Shown here one piece after another: positions 42,183 through 51,175 of a DNA stretch of 60,619 nucleotides (positions are counted from its first letter, which is position 1; each line of letters begins with the position of its first letter). Source of the stretch: Nocardia jiangxiensis NBRC 101359 (GTDB lineage: Bacteria > Actinomycetota > Actinomycetes > Mycobacteriales > Mycobacteriaceae); assembly GCF_000308615.1 (NCBI RefSeq), contig NZ_BAGB01000032.1:1-60619 (forward strand), read 5' to 3'. The position numbers and the translations under genes were made by a program. Below the pieces are notes generated by a model. That model was given only the letters and a program-made list of their open reading frames with translations, did no database searches and was not told the DNA's origin.

Positions 42183-45140
42183 GTGAAGTTGACAGGGCGG
42201 TCGGTCATCGGATCGGTGCGGCGGCTGGTTGCCACCGCACAGAACGGGCTGGAGGTGATCCGGTTCGGCGGGCTGACCCAGGACGTGGAGGCTTCGCCGT
42301 ACGAGGTCGCCGAACGCAAGCGGATGTACCGGCTGCGCCACTACTTCCCCGACGAGGTCCCCGCCGACGACACGGTCCGTCCTGTAGCCCTGCTCGTCCC
42401 GCCCCTGATGGTCAGCGCCGACATCTACGACGTGAACGCCGAGGGCGGCGCGGTCGGCATTCTCAATCGCGCCGGAATCGACTGCTGGGTCCTGGATTTC
42501 GGTTCCCCGGCCACCGAGGAGGGTGGCTGGCAGCGCGATCTGGCCGATCACGTCGTCGCACTGAACAGCGCCATCGACACGGTGAACGAGATGACCGGGC
42601 GCGGCGTTCATCTGATGGGCTACTCGCAGGGCGGTATGTTCGCCTACCAGACCGCCGCCTACCGCTACGGCAAGGGCGTGGACAGCATCGTCACCTTCGG
42701 CAGCCCGGTCGACATCGTCGCCGGACTGCCCTTCGGACTCCCGCAGGGGCTGGTGTCCGAGGTCGCGGATTTCGTCGCCGATCACGTGCTGACCAGGCTG
42801 CCGATCACCGATTCGATGGTCCGGCTGGGTTTCCAGATGCTCGATCCGGTCAAGACCGCCAAATCCCGGCTGGACTTCCTGCGTCAGCTGCACGATCGGG
42901 AGGCGTTGCTGCCCAAGGAGCGTCAGCGCCGCTTCCTCGAACACGACGGCTGGGTGGGCTATTCCGGGCCCGCCGCCGCCGACCTGCTCAAACAGTTCGT
43001 CGCGCACAACCGGATGATGGTGGGCGGCTTCGTGATTCGCGACCGTCCGGTATCGCTGGCCGAACTGGAATGCCCGATCCTGGCCTTCGTCGGCGAGGTG
43101 GACGACATCGGTCAGCCCGCGGCCGTACGCGGCATCGTGCGCGCCGCGCCGAACGCGGAGGTCTACGAGGCGTCGGTGGTCGCGGGACATTTCGGGCTCG
43201 TCGCGGGCAGTACGGCCACCACCCGGACCTGGCCGCTGGTGCGGGACTGGGTGCACTGGCTCGCCGGGCAGGGCGAACTGCCCGAGGCGATCGCCCCGAT
43301 GGCCCAACACGTCGAGGTGAATCCGCAGCGTTCGGCCGCGACCCGGGTGGTGCACGCCGCGGGCATGCTGGCCGAGGCGGGCGCCGGACTGGGCAGTGCG
43401 CTGGGCTCGATCGCGAACAGCACGTTGCGCGGTTCGGTGGAGTTGACCGGTGAGGCCACCCGCGCGCTGCCGCGGCTGACCCGGCTGGGCATGATCCAGC
43501 CGCACACCCGGATCTCCTTGGGCCGCTTGCTGACCGAGCAGGAGCGTCGCGCGCCGCTGCGGGATCTGTTCCTGTTCGACGATCGGGTGCACACCAACCA
43601 GGCGGTCAGTACCCGAATCGACAGCGTGGTGCGCGGCCTGATCTCGGCGGGTGTGCGCCCGGCGAGCCGGGTCGGGGTGCTGATGGAGACCCGGCCCAGC
43701 GCCCTGGCCGCGGTGGCCGCGCTCTCGCGCCTGGGTGCCGTCGGGGTGCTACTGGCGCCGGGTAGTGAGATCGCGCGTGCGGTGGAACTGACCGGCGCGA
43801 GCACGATCATCGCCGATCCGGAGAATCTGCGCGACGCCGCCGCGGCGGCCCGGCGGGTCCTCGTACTCGGCGGTGGCGACGCCCGCGGGCTGACGATCCC
43901 GCCGGGTGCGGACGTCGTCGACCTCGAGCAGATCGATCCGGCCCAGGTGAGTCTGCCCGGCTGGTATCGCCCGGATCCCGGGCTCGCACGCGAGCTGGCC
44001 TTCGTCCTGGTCACCGGCACCGGCGCGAAGCTGGATCTGAAGTACATCACCAATCATCGCTGGGCGCTGTCCGCGTTCGGCACCGCGACGGCGGCGGATC
44101 TGGACCGCCGCGACACCGTGTACTGCCTTGCGCCGCTGCACCATTCGTCCGGCCTGCTGGTCAGCCTGGGCGGTGCGGTGGCGGGCGGCAGCCGGATCGC
44201 GCTGGCCCGGTCGCTGGATCCGGCCCGATTCGCCGAGGAGGTGCACCGCTACGGGGTCACCGTCGTCACCTACACCTGGACGATGTTGCGCGACATTCTC
44301 GATGCGGACACCTTCCCCAACGGTCATTCGCATCCGATCCGGCTGTTCATCGGATCGGGTATGCCCGCGGGCCTGTGGCGGCGGACCGTCGAGAGGTTCG
44401 CGCCCGCACGGGTTCTGGAGTTCTACGCCTCGATCGAGGGCGATGTGGTGCTGGCCAACGTGGCCGGGACCAAGCTGGGCTGCAAGGGTCGCCCGGTGCC
44501 GGGCACCGCGCGGGTCGAGCTGATCTCCTACGATTCGGCGACCGGCCGGATACTCACCGACGCACAGGGTTTCGCGCGTCGCACGGCGGACAACGAGGTG
44601 GGTCTGCTGATCGGCAAGGCATCCGAGGCCGTGGACATCTCCCAGGGCGGCCTGCGCGGAGTGTTCACGCCGGGCGATGCGTGGATGCCGACGGAGAATC
44701 TGTTCCGTCGCGACAGCGACGGCGACTACTGGCTGATGGATCGCCGCGACACCGTCATCCAGACTCCGCGCGGCCCGGTCTACGCCCAGCCGATCGTGGA
44801 TGCGCTCAACGACATCAGCGCCGTGGACATGGAGGTGGCGTTCGGATACCCGGCTGCGCCGGGGCGCACACTGGCCGTGGCCGGGGTGAGCGTGCGCGAG
44901 GGGCATCGCCTCGAAGCCAAGGACGTCACCGAGGCGCTGCGTGCGCTGGATCCGGCCCGTCGCCCCGATCTGGTCTATCTGGTGGACGAGATTCCCCGCA
45001 GTTCGACCTATCGGCCCTCGACCCGCGCCGTGCAGGCGGCATTCGAACTGCGATCCGGCCCCACCGTCTGGTACCGCTCCCCCGACGCCGAAACCTACGA
45101 ACCGCTCAGCGACGCCGTCCTGTCGACCCTCACCTCCTGA
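42183..45140 (+). CDS. alpha/beta-hydrolase (PhaC/lipase-like) fused to an adenylate-forming domain
   Basis: 985 residues from GTG 42183 (GGGAG five bases upstream). Residues 1-365: PhaC-like hydrolase with nucleophile GYSQGGMFAYQTAAYR (about 146-150), ILAFVGEVDDIGQPAAV (acid) and AGHFGLVAGS (His). Residues 420-985: acyl-CoA synthetase fold, RVGVLMETRPSALAAVAALSRLGAVGVLL, YASIEGDVV, GCKGRPVPG, GDAWMPTENLFRRDSDGDYWLMDRRDTVIQTPRGPVYAQPI. The A3 loop is altered (FVLVTGTGAKLDLKYI), and the A10 position that normally reads PRTxTGK reads PRSSTYRPS, lacking the catalytic Lys. Same arrangement as M. tuberculosis Rv1683 (from memory). Probably lipid or triacylglycerol related. Confidence 0.9.
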   Translation: MKLTGRSVIGSVRRLVATAQNGLEVIRFGGLTQDVEASPYEVAERKRMYRLRHYFPDEVPADDTVRPVALLVPPLMVSADIYDVNAEGGAVGILNRAGIDCWVLDFGSPATEEGGWQRDLADHVVALNSAIDTVNEMTGRGVHLMGYSQGGMFAYQTAAYRYGKGVDSIVTFGSPVDIVAGLPFGLPQGLVSEVADFVADHVLTRLPITDSMVRLGFQMLDPVKTAKSRLDFLRQLHDREALLPKERQRRFLEHDGWVGYSGPAAADLLKQFVAHNRMMVGGFVIRDRPVSLAELECPILAFVGEVDDIGQPAAVRGIVRAAPNAEVYEASVVAGHFGLVAGSTATTRTWPLVRDWVHWLAGQGELPEAIAPMAQHVEVNPQRSAATRVVHAAGMLAEAGAGLGSALGSIANSTLRGSVELTGEATRALPRLTRLGMIQPHTRISLGRLLTEQERRAPLRDLFLFDDRVHTNQAVSTRIDSVVRGLISAGVRPASRVGVLMETRPSALAAVAALSRLGAVGVLLAPGSEIARAVELTGASTIIADPENLRDAAAAARRVLVLGGGDARGLTIPPGADVVDLEQIDPAQVSLPGWYRPDPGLARELAFVLVTGTGAKLDLKYITNHRWALSAFGTATAADLDRRDTVYCLAPLHHSSGLLVSLGGAVAGGSRIALARSLDPARFAEEVHRYGVTVVTYTWTMLRDILDADTFPNGHSHPIRLFIGSGMPAGLWRRTVERFAPARVLEFYASIEGDVVLANVAGTKLGCKGRPVPGTARVELISYDSATGRILTDAQGFARRTADNEVGLLIGKASEAVDISQGGLRGVFTPGDAWMPTENLFRRDSDGDYWLMDRRDTVIQTPRGPVYAQPIVDALNDISAVDMEVAFGYPAAPGRTLAVAGVSVREGHRLEAKDVTEALRALDPARRPDLVYLVDEIPRSSTYRPSTRAVQAAFELRSGPTVWYRSPDAETYEPLSDAVLSTLTS

Positions 45141-45221
45141 GCTGCCCCGCAAGCAGATCCCGGCACGGCCGCCGCCCAGGCCGTCATCGGGGCCTGCGGG
45201 CCGCCCGGTAGGTTGTCGGTC

Positions 45222-45443
45222 ATGCCGGAGGAAACCTTGGACCCCACTCTGCTGAGCCTGCTGGCCTGCCCGCAGGACAAGGGCCCGCTGTCGCTGGTCC
45301 GCACCGAGGACGGCGCGAGTGTGCTCTACAACCCGCGGCTGCGCCGGGCCTACCCGATCGATGACGGGATTCCGGTGCTGCTGGTGGACGAGGCACGCGA
45401 GGTGGGCGAGGCCGAGCACGAGGCGTTCATCGCCCAGGGCTGA
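45222..45443 (+). CDS. Trm112 family protein (UPF0434)
   Basis: 73 residues from ATG 45222; a TTG at 45213 is also in frame. Compact domain LLSLLACPQDKGPLSLV, SVLYNPRLRRAYPIDDGIPVLLVDEA is the usual Trm112/YcaR pattern. In bacteria these are small proteins of uncertain role, some supporting methyltransferases. Sits between the lipase fusion and a TetR gene, as Rv1684 does in M. tuberculosis. Confidence 0.88.
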   Translation: MPEETLDPTLLSLLACPQDKGPLSLVRTEDGASVLYNPRLRRAYPIDDGIPVLLVDEAREVGEAEHEAFIAQG

Positions 45444-45452
45444 ATGCCACTG

Positions 45453-46097
45453 TCAGGCGTCCGCCGGCGGCAGGTCCAGGTCGCCGGTGAGGTAGCGCTG
45501 CAGCGACGGCCCGACCAGGCGCGCGAGTTCGTCGGCGCTCATCGAGACGATCGGCTCGATGCCGATGATCTTGCGGGCCATGAGCACCCCGCCCATCTGC
45601 GCCACCGCCAATGCCACCCGCGCATACCCGGAACCGGGTGGCGAATCCACCCGGTCGCGAACGTCCCGCAGAATGACCTCGAGGACGAAGCTGCGAACCA
45701 GCGCCGCGTCACCGCCGCCGAGGATGGCGCGGAACGCGGCGATCGCGGAGGCGCCGATGGGTGAGTCCCACACGCCGATCACCGTGCGCACGATCGTTTC
45801 CCCGAGCCCGTCGACCGGCGCGGCCGCGATGCGTGCCCGGATGACGTCGGTATCGACCGGCAGATTCACCACGGCCGAGAGCAATTCCTGCTTGGTGCCG
45901 AAATAGTGATGCACCAGTGCGGGATCGACTCCCGCGGTGCTCGCGATGGAGCGGATGGACGCCTTGTCGAATCCGACCTCCGCGAACCGCGTGCGGGCGG
46001 CGTCGAGGATGGCCTCGCGAGTTCCGGACTGTCCGGGACGTCGCCCGCTGCGGCCGGATGCGGCGGTGTCGTCGGGATCGTGCGCGGATACGCTCAC
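45453..46097 (-). CDS. TetR-family transcriptional regulator
   Basis: 214 residues from GTG 46097 (GAGAGG upstream). HTH about residues 20-65 (REAILDAARTRFAEVGFDKASIRSIASTAGVDPALVHHYFGTKQELLSAV). The C-terminal ligand domain is hydrophobic, of the type DUF1956/TetR_C. A disordered RRPGQSGT-rich tail precedes the HTH. Last gene of the ABC operon on the minus strand, in the order of Rv1685c. It probably represses the upstream ABC genes; the direct repeat at 47654-47680 is a candidate site. Confidence 0.92.
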   Translation of the reverse strand: MSVSAHDPDDTAASGRSGRRPGQSGTREAILDAARTRFAEVGFDKASIRSIASTAGVDPALVHHYFGTKQELLSAVVNLPVDTDVIRARIAAAPVDGLGETIVRTVIGVWDSPIGASAIAAFRAILGGGDAALVRSFVLEVILRDVRDRVDSPPGSGYARVALAVAQMGGVLMARKIIGIEPIVSMSADELARLVGPSLQRYLTGDLDLPPADA

Positions 46098-46140
46098 CCA
46101 GCATCCTCTCCGGCCCGAGCGGGCCCCCGCGTGGCTGCGC

Positions 46141-46902
46141 TCATGCCGTGCGCCTGCGTAGCGTCGCAGCCCCCAAAGTCAGTGCGACAAGGGCGAATAC
46201 GGCCACGATACCCAGGTCGCGCCACATCACCGCGGTCGCCCCGGTATACCGGGACACCTGCTGCAGCGCGTCGACCGCGTAGCTCAGCGGCAGCACGTCG
46301 CTGATCACCTCGAGCCAGCGCGGCAGCTGACCGCGCGGCACCAGCAATCCGCACAGGAAGAACTGCGGTCCCACGATGAGCGGCATGAACTGCACGGCCT
46401 GAAATTCGGTGCGCGCGAACGCACTCGCCAGCAGTCCGAGCGCCACACCCAGTACGGCGTCGAGCACCGCGATCAGCAGTACCAGCCAGACACTGCCCGC
46501 CGCATGCATGCCCAGCAGCCAGAACGCCACCAGGCAGGCGACCGCGGCCTGCACCGTGGCCGCCAGGGAGAACGCCGACCCGTAGCCCGCCAGCAGATCC
46601 AGTTTCGACAGGGGTGTGGTCATCAGGCGTTCGAGTGTGCCGGAGGTTCTTTCGCGCTGCATGGCGATCGCGGTGATCAGGAACATCACGATGAACGGCA
46701 GGATGCCGAGCATGCTGATCCCGACCCGATCGAACAACGTGGGCATGCCCGGCATCGACGGCATGTCGCGGTACACGAAATACAGCAGCGCCAGCAACAG
46801 TGTCGGCACCAGGACCAGCATGGCCACCGTGCGCCGATCCGCGCGCAACTGCCGCAGGATTCGCCCGGTCGTGGCGGTGTAGCAGGTCAAAGGCGTTGTC
46901 AT
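46141..46902 (-). CDS. ABC-2 type transporter permease
   Basis: 253 residues from ATG 46902 (ATGA overlap with the ATPase). Six membrane helices; ABC-2 family pattern LPFIVMFLITAIAMQRERTSGTLERLMTTPLSKLDLLAGY, FMPLIVGPQFFLCGLLVPRGQLPRWLEVISDVLPLSYAVDALQQVS. Drug, lipid or polyketide exporters usually belong here. Equivalent to Rv1686c in position. Confidence 0.92.
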   Translation of the reverse strand: MTTPLTCYTATTGRILRQLRADRRTVAMLVLVPTLLLALLYFVYRDMPSMPGMPTLFDRVGISMLGILPFIVMFLITAIAMQRERTSGTLERLMTTPLSKLDLLAGYGSAFSLAATVQAAVACLVAFWLLGMHAAGSVWLVLLIAVLDAVLGVALGLLASAFARTEFQAVQFMPLIVGPQFFLCGLLVPRGQLPRWLEVISDVLPLSYAVDALQQVSRYTGATAVMWRDLGIVAVFALVALTLGAATLRRRTA

Positions 46903-47630
46903 GAGGGCTCTCCCATTCTGATCAGGGTGAGAAATGCGCTCTCCAAGCTGGTTTCGCCGGTTTCCGCGCGCAGCTCGGCCGGGCTGAGCTGGGCCAGCAG
47001 ATGCCCCTCGCGCATCAGCAGCAGGCGATCGCAGTGTTCGGCCTCGTCCATCACATGACTGGACACCAGGAGCGTGCGGCCCTGATCGGCGAGGGCGTGG
47101 AACTGCTGCCACAGGTCCACGCGCAGTACCGGATCCAGGCCGACGGTCGGCTCGTCCAGCACCAGCAGTTCCGGATCGGCGACCAGCGCGCAGGCCAGCG
47201 AGGCGCGGGTGCGCTGGCCGCCGGAGAGCTGACTGCCGCGTTGGCGGGCGTTTTCGGCGAGCCCGACCGCGGCGATGGCTTCGGTGACGTCGTTGCGGGA
47301 ACGGCCGTACAGCGCGGCGAAGTATCCGACGTTGTCCAGGACGGTCAGATCGTCGTAGATGCTCGGAGCCTGCGTCACATATCCCACGCGCGCTCGCAGC
47401 CCCGGCGTCCCGGCCGGTTCGCCGAGCACGCGCACGCTACCCGCCTCGACCAGTTGGGTGCCGACGACGCTGCGCATGAGCGTGGTCTTCCCGCAGCCGG
47501 ACGGTCCGAGCAGGCCGGTGATGCAGCCGCGCGGCACGGCCAGCGAAATATCGTGCAGCACTTCGCGATCTCCGCGACGCACCCGCAGGTGCTCCACCTC
47601 GATCGCGGGGGACGGATCAGATGCCGTCAT
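46899..47630 (-). CDS. ABC transporter ATP-binding protein (daunorubicin/drug-type)
   Basis: 243 residues from ATG 47630 (AGAGG eleven bases upstream). Walker A GPSGCGKTT, Q-loop YVTQAPSIYDDLTVLDNV, signature LSGGQRTRASLA, Walker B LLVLDEPTVGLDP, His-loop VSSHVMDEAEHC. This ABC-2/DrrA pattern exports hydrophobic compounds. With the downstream permease and TetR forms a self-regulated efflux operon. Confidence 0.94.
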   Translation of the reverse strand: MTASDPSPAIEVEHLRVRRGDREVLHDISLAVPRGCITGLLGPSGCGKTTLMRSVVGTQLVEAGSVRVLGEPAGTPGLRARVGYVTQAPSIYDDLTVLDNVGYFAALYGRSRNDVTEAIAAVGLAENARQRGSQLSGGQRTRASLACALVADPELLVLDEPTVGLDPVLRVDLWQQFHALADQGRTLLVSSHVMDEAEHCDRLLLMREGHLLAQLSPAELRAETGETSLESAFLTLIRMGEPS

Positions 47631-47653
47631 GGGTCATCCTCTTATTTCACCGA

Positions 47654-47680
47654 GTGTTGAATTCATTGTGTGTTGAATTC
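47654..47680. promoter_or_regulatory. direct repeat GTGTTGAATTC, possible TetR site
   Basis: Two identical 11-bp copies (47654-47664, 47670-47680), one helical turn and a half apart, in the gap before the ABC ATPase. The inner TGAATTCA of the first copy is palindromic. Placement at the head of an operon ending in a TetR gene suggests an operator. Confidence 0.45.
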
Positions 47681-47751
47681 TGCGCCCGTTCCGGGCGTGA
47701 CGCAACCCCCACAGCGCCGCGTTCCGGCGTGTCGCCGCATACCCTCTGGAC

Positions 47752-48954
47752 GTGACCAGCGAAACCCCCGACGTGACGGCGCAGGACGAGGTGCAGGGCG
47801 GTCAGGTGCGCGCCTCGACCCTGGAACTGTTCTTCGACCTCGTCTTCGTCTTCACGATCACCCAGCTGACCCACGTGTTCGGTGAACACCCGGGCTTGCC
47901 CGCGCTGGGCCGGGTGGCGTTGATGTTCGGCGTGATCTGGTGGATGTACAGCGGATACGTCTTCCTGACCAACGAGGTCGCGCCGAGCAGCACCATGCGA
48001 CGCACCTGGCTGCTGGTCGGAATGTTCGGCTTCTTCGTCGTGGCGCTGGCGGTTCCGTCCGCGTTCGGCGGCACCGGCGTCGCCTTCGGCGCCGGATACT
48101 TCCTGGTGAACTCGGTGCACACCGCGCTGTTCTACGCCAACGGCGGCAGCACCGTGACGCGTGCGGTCATCCACCTGGCCCCGTTGAATCTGACCTCCGC
48201 CGGACTGGTCCTGGCCGGCGGTTTCGTACACGGCTGGCCGCGATACCTGCTGTGGTGCGCGGCGCTGGCCGTGCAGATCGTGACGCCGTATCTGAGCGAC
48301 ACCGGGGGATTCGTGGTGCGTTCGGCGCATTTCGCGGAACGGCACGGGCTGGTGGTCATCGTCGCGATCGGCGAATCGATCGTTGCGATCGGGGCGGCGC
48401 TGGCCGGTGAGGACATCACCGTCGGGCTGATCCTGACGGTCGCACTCGGGCTGGCCCTGGCCTACGTGCTGTGGTGGGCGTACTTCGGCCTGGACGACGA
48501 GCGCGGCGAGGCGGCGCTGAGTGCGGTGCCGGGCCCGCGACGGGCCCGATACGCCCTATTGGCCTACGGCTACTCGCTGTTCCCGCTGCTGATCGGCATC
48601 ATCGTGGCCGCGGCGGGCATCCGGCTGTGCATCGTGCACGGCGACCGGGCGGTGTCCTGGTCGGCGGCGCTGGCGTTGTCCGGTGGGGTGGCCCTGTATT
48701 TCTTCGGCCAGTTCTGTTTCCGTCTGGTGCTCGGCCTGCCGTGGCCGTGGAGCCGGTTGATCGCCGCGCCCGTGGTGCTCGCGACCGCGCCACTCGGCGT
48801 CGTGTGGGTGGCGTGGGGGCAACTGGCGATCCTGCTCGTCGTGGCGTTCGGATTCGTGATCGCCGACGACTACCTCAGCCTGCGCAGCGGCGCGACCAGC
48901 GCATATCTCACTCCGGCCGGGGCTGTACTGCGCGTCACCCGCAGGCGACCGTGA
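47752..48954 (+). CDS. low temperature requirement protein A (LtrA) family
   Basis: 400 residues from GTG 47752. Strongly hydrophobic, about 11-12 membrane segments. LtrA hallmark sequence ASTLELFFDLVFVFTITQLTHVFGEHPGLPALGR, then MFGVIWWMYSGYVFLTNEV and RHGLVVIVAIGESIVAIGAALAGEDITV. Function in bacteria is poorly known (named after a Listeria cold-growth locus). Confidence 0.88.
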   Translation: MTSETPDVTAQDEVQGGQVRASTLELFFDLVFVFTITQLTHVFGEHPGLPALGRVALMFGVIWWMYSGYVFLTNEVAPSSTMRRTWLLVGMFGFFVVALAVPSAFGGTGVAFGAGYFLVNSVHTALFYANGGSTVTRAVIHLAPLNLTSAGLVLAGGFVHGWPRYLLWCAALAVQIVTPYLSDTGGFVVRSAHFAERHGLVVIVAIGESIVAIGAALAGEDITVGLILTVALGLALAYVLWWAYFGLDDERGEAALSAVPGPRRARYALLAYGYSLFPLLIGIIVAAAGIRLCIVHGDRAVSWSAALALSGGVALYFFGQFCFRLVLGLPWPWSRLIAAPVVLATAPLGVVWVAWGQLAILLVVAFGFVIADDYLSLRSGATSAYLTPAGAVLRVTRRRP

Positions 48955-49088
48955 CCTTCGCGAGCTTCCCCGGATATCCCCGGTTGGTTAGGCTCCCTGG
49001 CGAGGGATTTTCTGCCTGATGGCGGTTCGACTACCCGAGCGGTGATCTGTTCGGTCGAAACCTTCTGTGGCAGAAAGGTAGTCCCAAC

Positions 49089-51023
49089 ATGACCCAGGTA
49101 CGCCCCGAGCCCGCCCTCGCCGTCAAACAACCCACCGACGCGACCCGCGCCGCGCAACTCGACTTCATTGCCGGGCTGCCGTTCGACGACGTCCGCGACC
49201 TCGACGATTCTTCACACGGATTCGTCGGGACGCTCGATCCGCCGGTGATCACGCACCCCGACGGCAGCACGCTGTTCGATCTGAACGGCTACGGGTTCGT
49301 CACCGACGCCGCCGCGCCACCGAGTGTGAACCCCAGCCTGTGGCGGCACGCGCTGGCCAACAAGCCGCACGGGCTGTTCGAGGTGATGGACGGGGTGTAC
49401 CAGCTGCGTGGCCTGGACATCTCCAATATGACGATCATCGAGGGCGACACCGGAATCATCGTGATCGATCCGCTGACGTACATGGAGACCGCGAAGGCCG
49501 CGCTCGAACTCTACTTCCGGCATCGGCCGTCGAGACCGGTCAAGGCGGTCATCTACACGCACAGCCATGCCGACCACTACGGCGGCGTCAAATCCGTGGT
49601 CGACGAGGCCGACGTGCGGGCGGGGCGGACGCAGGTGATCGCACCGGAAGGATTCCTGAAGGAAGCGGTCGCCGAGAACGTGTATGCCGGTAACGCGATG
49701 GGCCGCCGGAGTATCTACATGTACGGTTCGGTGCTGGCCCGCGGTCCGCAGGGCCAGGTCAACGCGGGTCTGGGCAACGGCCTCCCGCACGGCGGCACGT
49801 CCTCGCTGATCGCCCCGACCGACACGATCTCCACCACCGGCGACAGCCGCACCGTCGACGGCGTCGAGATGGTCTTCCAGATGGCACCGGGCACCGAGGC
49901 GCCCGCGGAGTTCCTCATCCACTTCCCCGCCAAACGCCTGATGTGCGCGGCCGAGGATGCCACCCACACGATGCACAACCTCTACACCCTGCGTGGCGCG
50001 CAGGTCCGCGATGCGGCGACCTGGTGGAAGGTGCTCGACGAGACGATCGAGATGTTCGGCGCGGACACCGATGTGGTGATCGCCCAGCACCAGTGGCCGC
50101 GCTGGGGCAACGCCGACGTCCTGGAATTCCTCGAACAGCAGCGTGACCTGTACAAATACCTGCACGACCAGTCGCTGCGACTGGCCAATCAGGGCTTCAC
50201 CATGTCCGAGATCGCCGAGCGGATCGAACTGCCGCCGGGACTGGCCGGGCAGTGGCACTGCCGCGGTTACTACGGCTCGGCAAAGCACAATTCCAAGGCC
50301 GTCTACCAGCGGTATCTGGGTTGGTACGACAGCCATCCCGCGCATCTGGATCCGCTGCCGCCCGATGCCTCGGCGCCGAAGTACGTCGAGTACATGGGTG
50401 GTGCGCAGGCGGTCCTGGAGCGGGCGCGCGCCGCCTACGAGGCGGGTGAATATCGTTGGGTGGCAGAGGTTCTCACGCACGTGGTATTCGCCGATCCGCG
50501 CAACACCAAGGCCCGCGACCTCCAGGCCGACGCGCTCGAGCAGCTCGGCTATCAGGCCGAGAACGGCACGTGGCGCAACGAATACCTCATGGGCGCAAAG
50601 GAATTGCGCGAAGGTGTGCACGATCTGGGCTCGATTCAGCTGGCCGGGCCCGATGTGCTCGCGGCGATGACCCTGGACATGCTGCTGGACTATCTGGGCA
50701 TCCGACTCGACGGTCCCGCCGCCTGGCTGCGCCACGCCGCGTTCAACTGGACGTTCGCCGATTTCGACGACGTGGACAAGCATTTCGCGGTCCGGCTCAG
50801 CAACGGCACCCTGATCTACACCGCCGAGAAGACCCTGCCCGATCCGGACGCCACCGTGTACTGGGACCGAGAGGCGTTCCAGAACGTCATCCTGGGCACG
50901 ACGACGCTCGATCAGGCCATCGCCTCGGGCTCGGTGCGGGTGGACGGCGATACCGCCGCACTGTCCGGTCTGTTCGGACTGTTCGATACCTTCCCGTTCT
51001 GGTTCCCGATCGTCACGCCGTGA
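49089..51023 (+). CDS. alkyl sulfatase, metallo-beta-lactamase fold (SdsA1/BDS1 type)
   Basis: 644 residues from ATG 49089 (AGAAAGGT upstream). Hydrolyses long- or medium-chain alkyl sulfates such as SDS. Zinc-binding THSHADHYGG at about residue 157, LFEVMDGVYQLRGLDISNMTIIEGDTGIIVIDPL, EDATHTMHNLYTLRGAQVRD and AQHQWPRWGN (the second metal ligands), typical of secreted SdsA1-like alkylsulfatases; here no signal peptide is seen, so probably cytoplasmic. Residues 400-520 form the dimerisation domain (AVYQRYLGWYDSHPAHLDPLPP) and the last ~115 an SCP2-like domain. Length is standard. Confidence 0.95.
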   Translation: MTQVRPEPALAVKQPTDATRAAQLDFIAGLPFDDVRDLDDSSHGFVGTLDPPVITHPDGSTLFDLNGYGFVTDAAAPPSVNPSLWRHALANKPHGLFEVMDGVYQLRGLDISNMTIIEGDTGIIVIDPLTYMETAKAALELYFRHRPSRPVKAVIYTHSHADHYGGVKSVVDEADVRAGRTQVIAPEGFLKEAVAENVYAGNAMGRRSIYMYGSVLARGPQGQVNAGLGNGLPHGGTSSLIAPTDTISTTGDSRTVDGVEMVFQMAPGTEAPAEFLIHFPAKRLMCAAEDATHTMHNLYTLRGAQVRDAATWWKVLDETIEMFGADTDVVIAQHQWPRWGNADVLEFLEQQRDLYKYLHDQSLRLANQGFTMSEIAERIELPPGLAGQWHCRGYYGSAKHNSKAVYQRYLGWYDSHPAHLDPLPPDASAPKYVEYMGGAQAVLERARAAYEAGEYRWVAEVLTHVVFADPRNTKARDLQADALEQLGYQAENGTWRNEYLMGAKELREGVHDLGSIQLAGPDVLAAMTLDMLLDYLGIRLDGPAAWLRHAAFNWTFADFDDVDKHFAVRLSNGTLIYTAEKTLPDPDATVYWDREAFQNVILGTTTLDQAIASGSVRVDGDTAALSGLFGLFDTFPFWFPIVTP

Positions 51024-51110
51024 GTTCGGCCCTGCGCCGTACGCCCGTCGAGTGCCGCGCAGGGCGTTCGGTGGATTTCCGGTGAGTGTGACGGGCGTCA
51101 CCATTGGTGG

Positions 51111-51137
51111 TGTCACGAGTGGGTGCGCTGATCTGTC
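51111..51137 (+). promoter_or_regulatory. ECF41/SigJ-type promoter
   Basis: TGTCACG (51111-51117), 16-base spacer, TGTC (51134-51137). Reported ECF41 promoters have TGTCACA at -35 and CGTC at -10 with a similar spacer. The operon it precedes encodes an ECF41-type sigma factor, so it is probably autoregulatory. Confidence 0.55.
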
Positions 51138-51175
51138 CCATGGACGACAGCGAATCGCACCCCTCGGAGGACATC

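Noticed and set aside
47654..47680. GAATTC pair as a transposon scar
   Set aside because: The repeats are short and lie in a promoter region of an operon with its own TetR, so an operator is the simpler reading.
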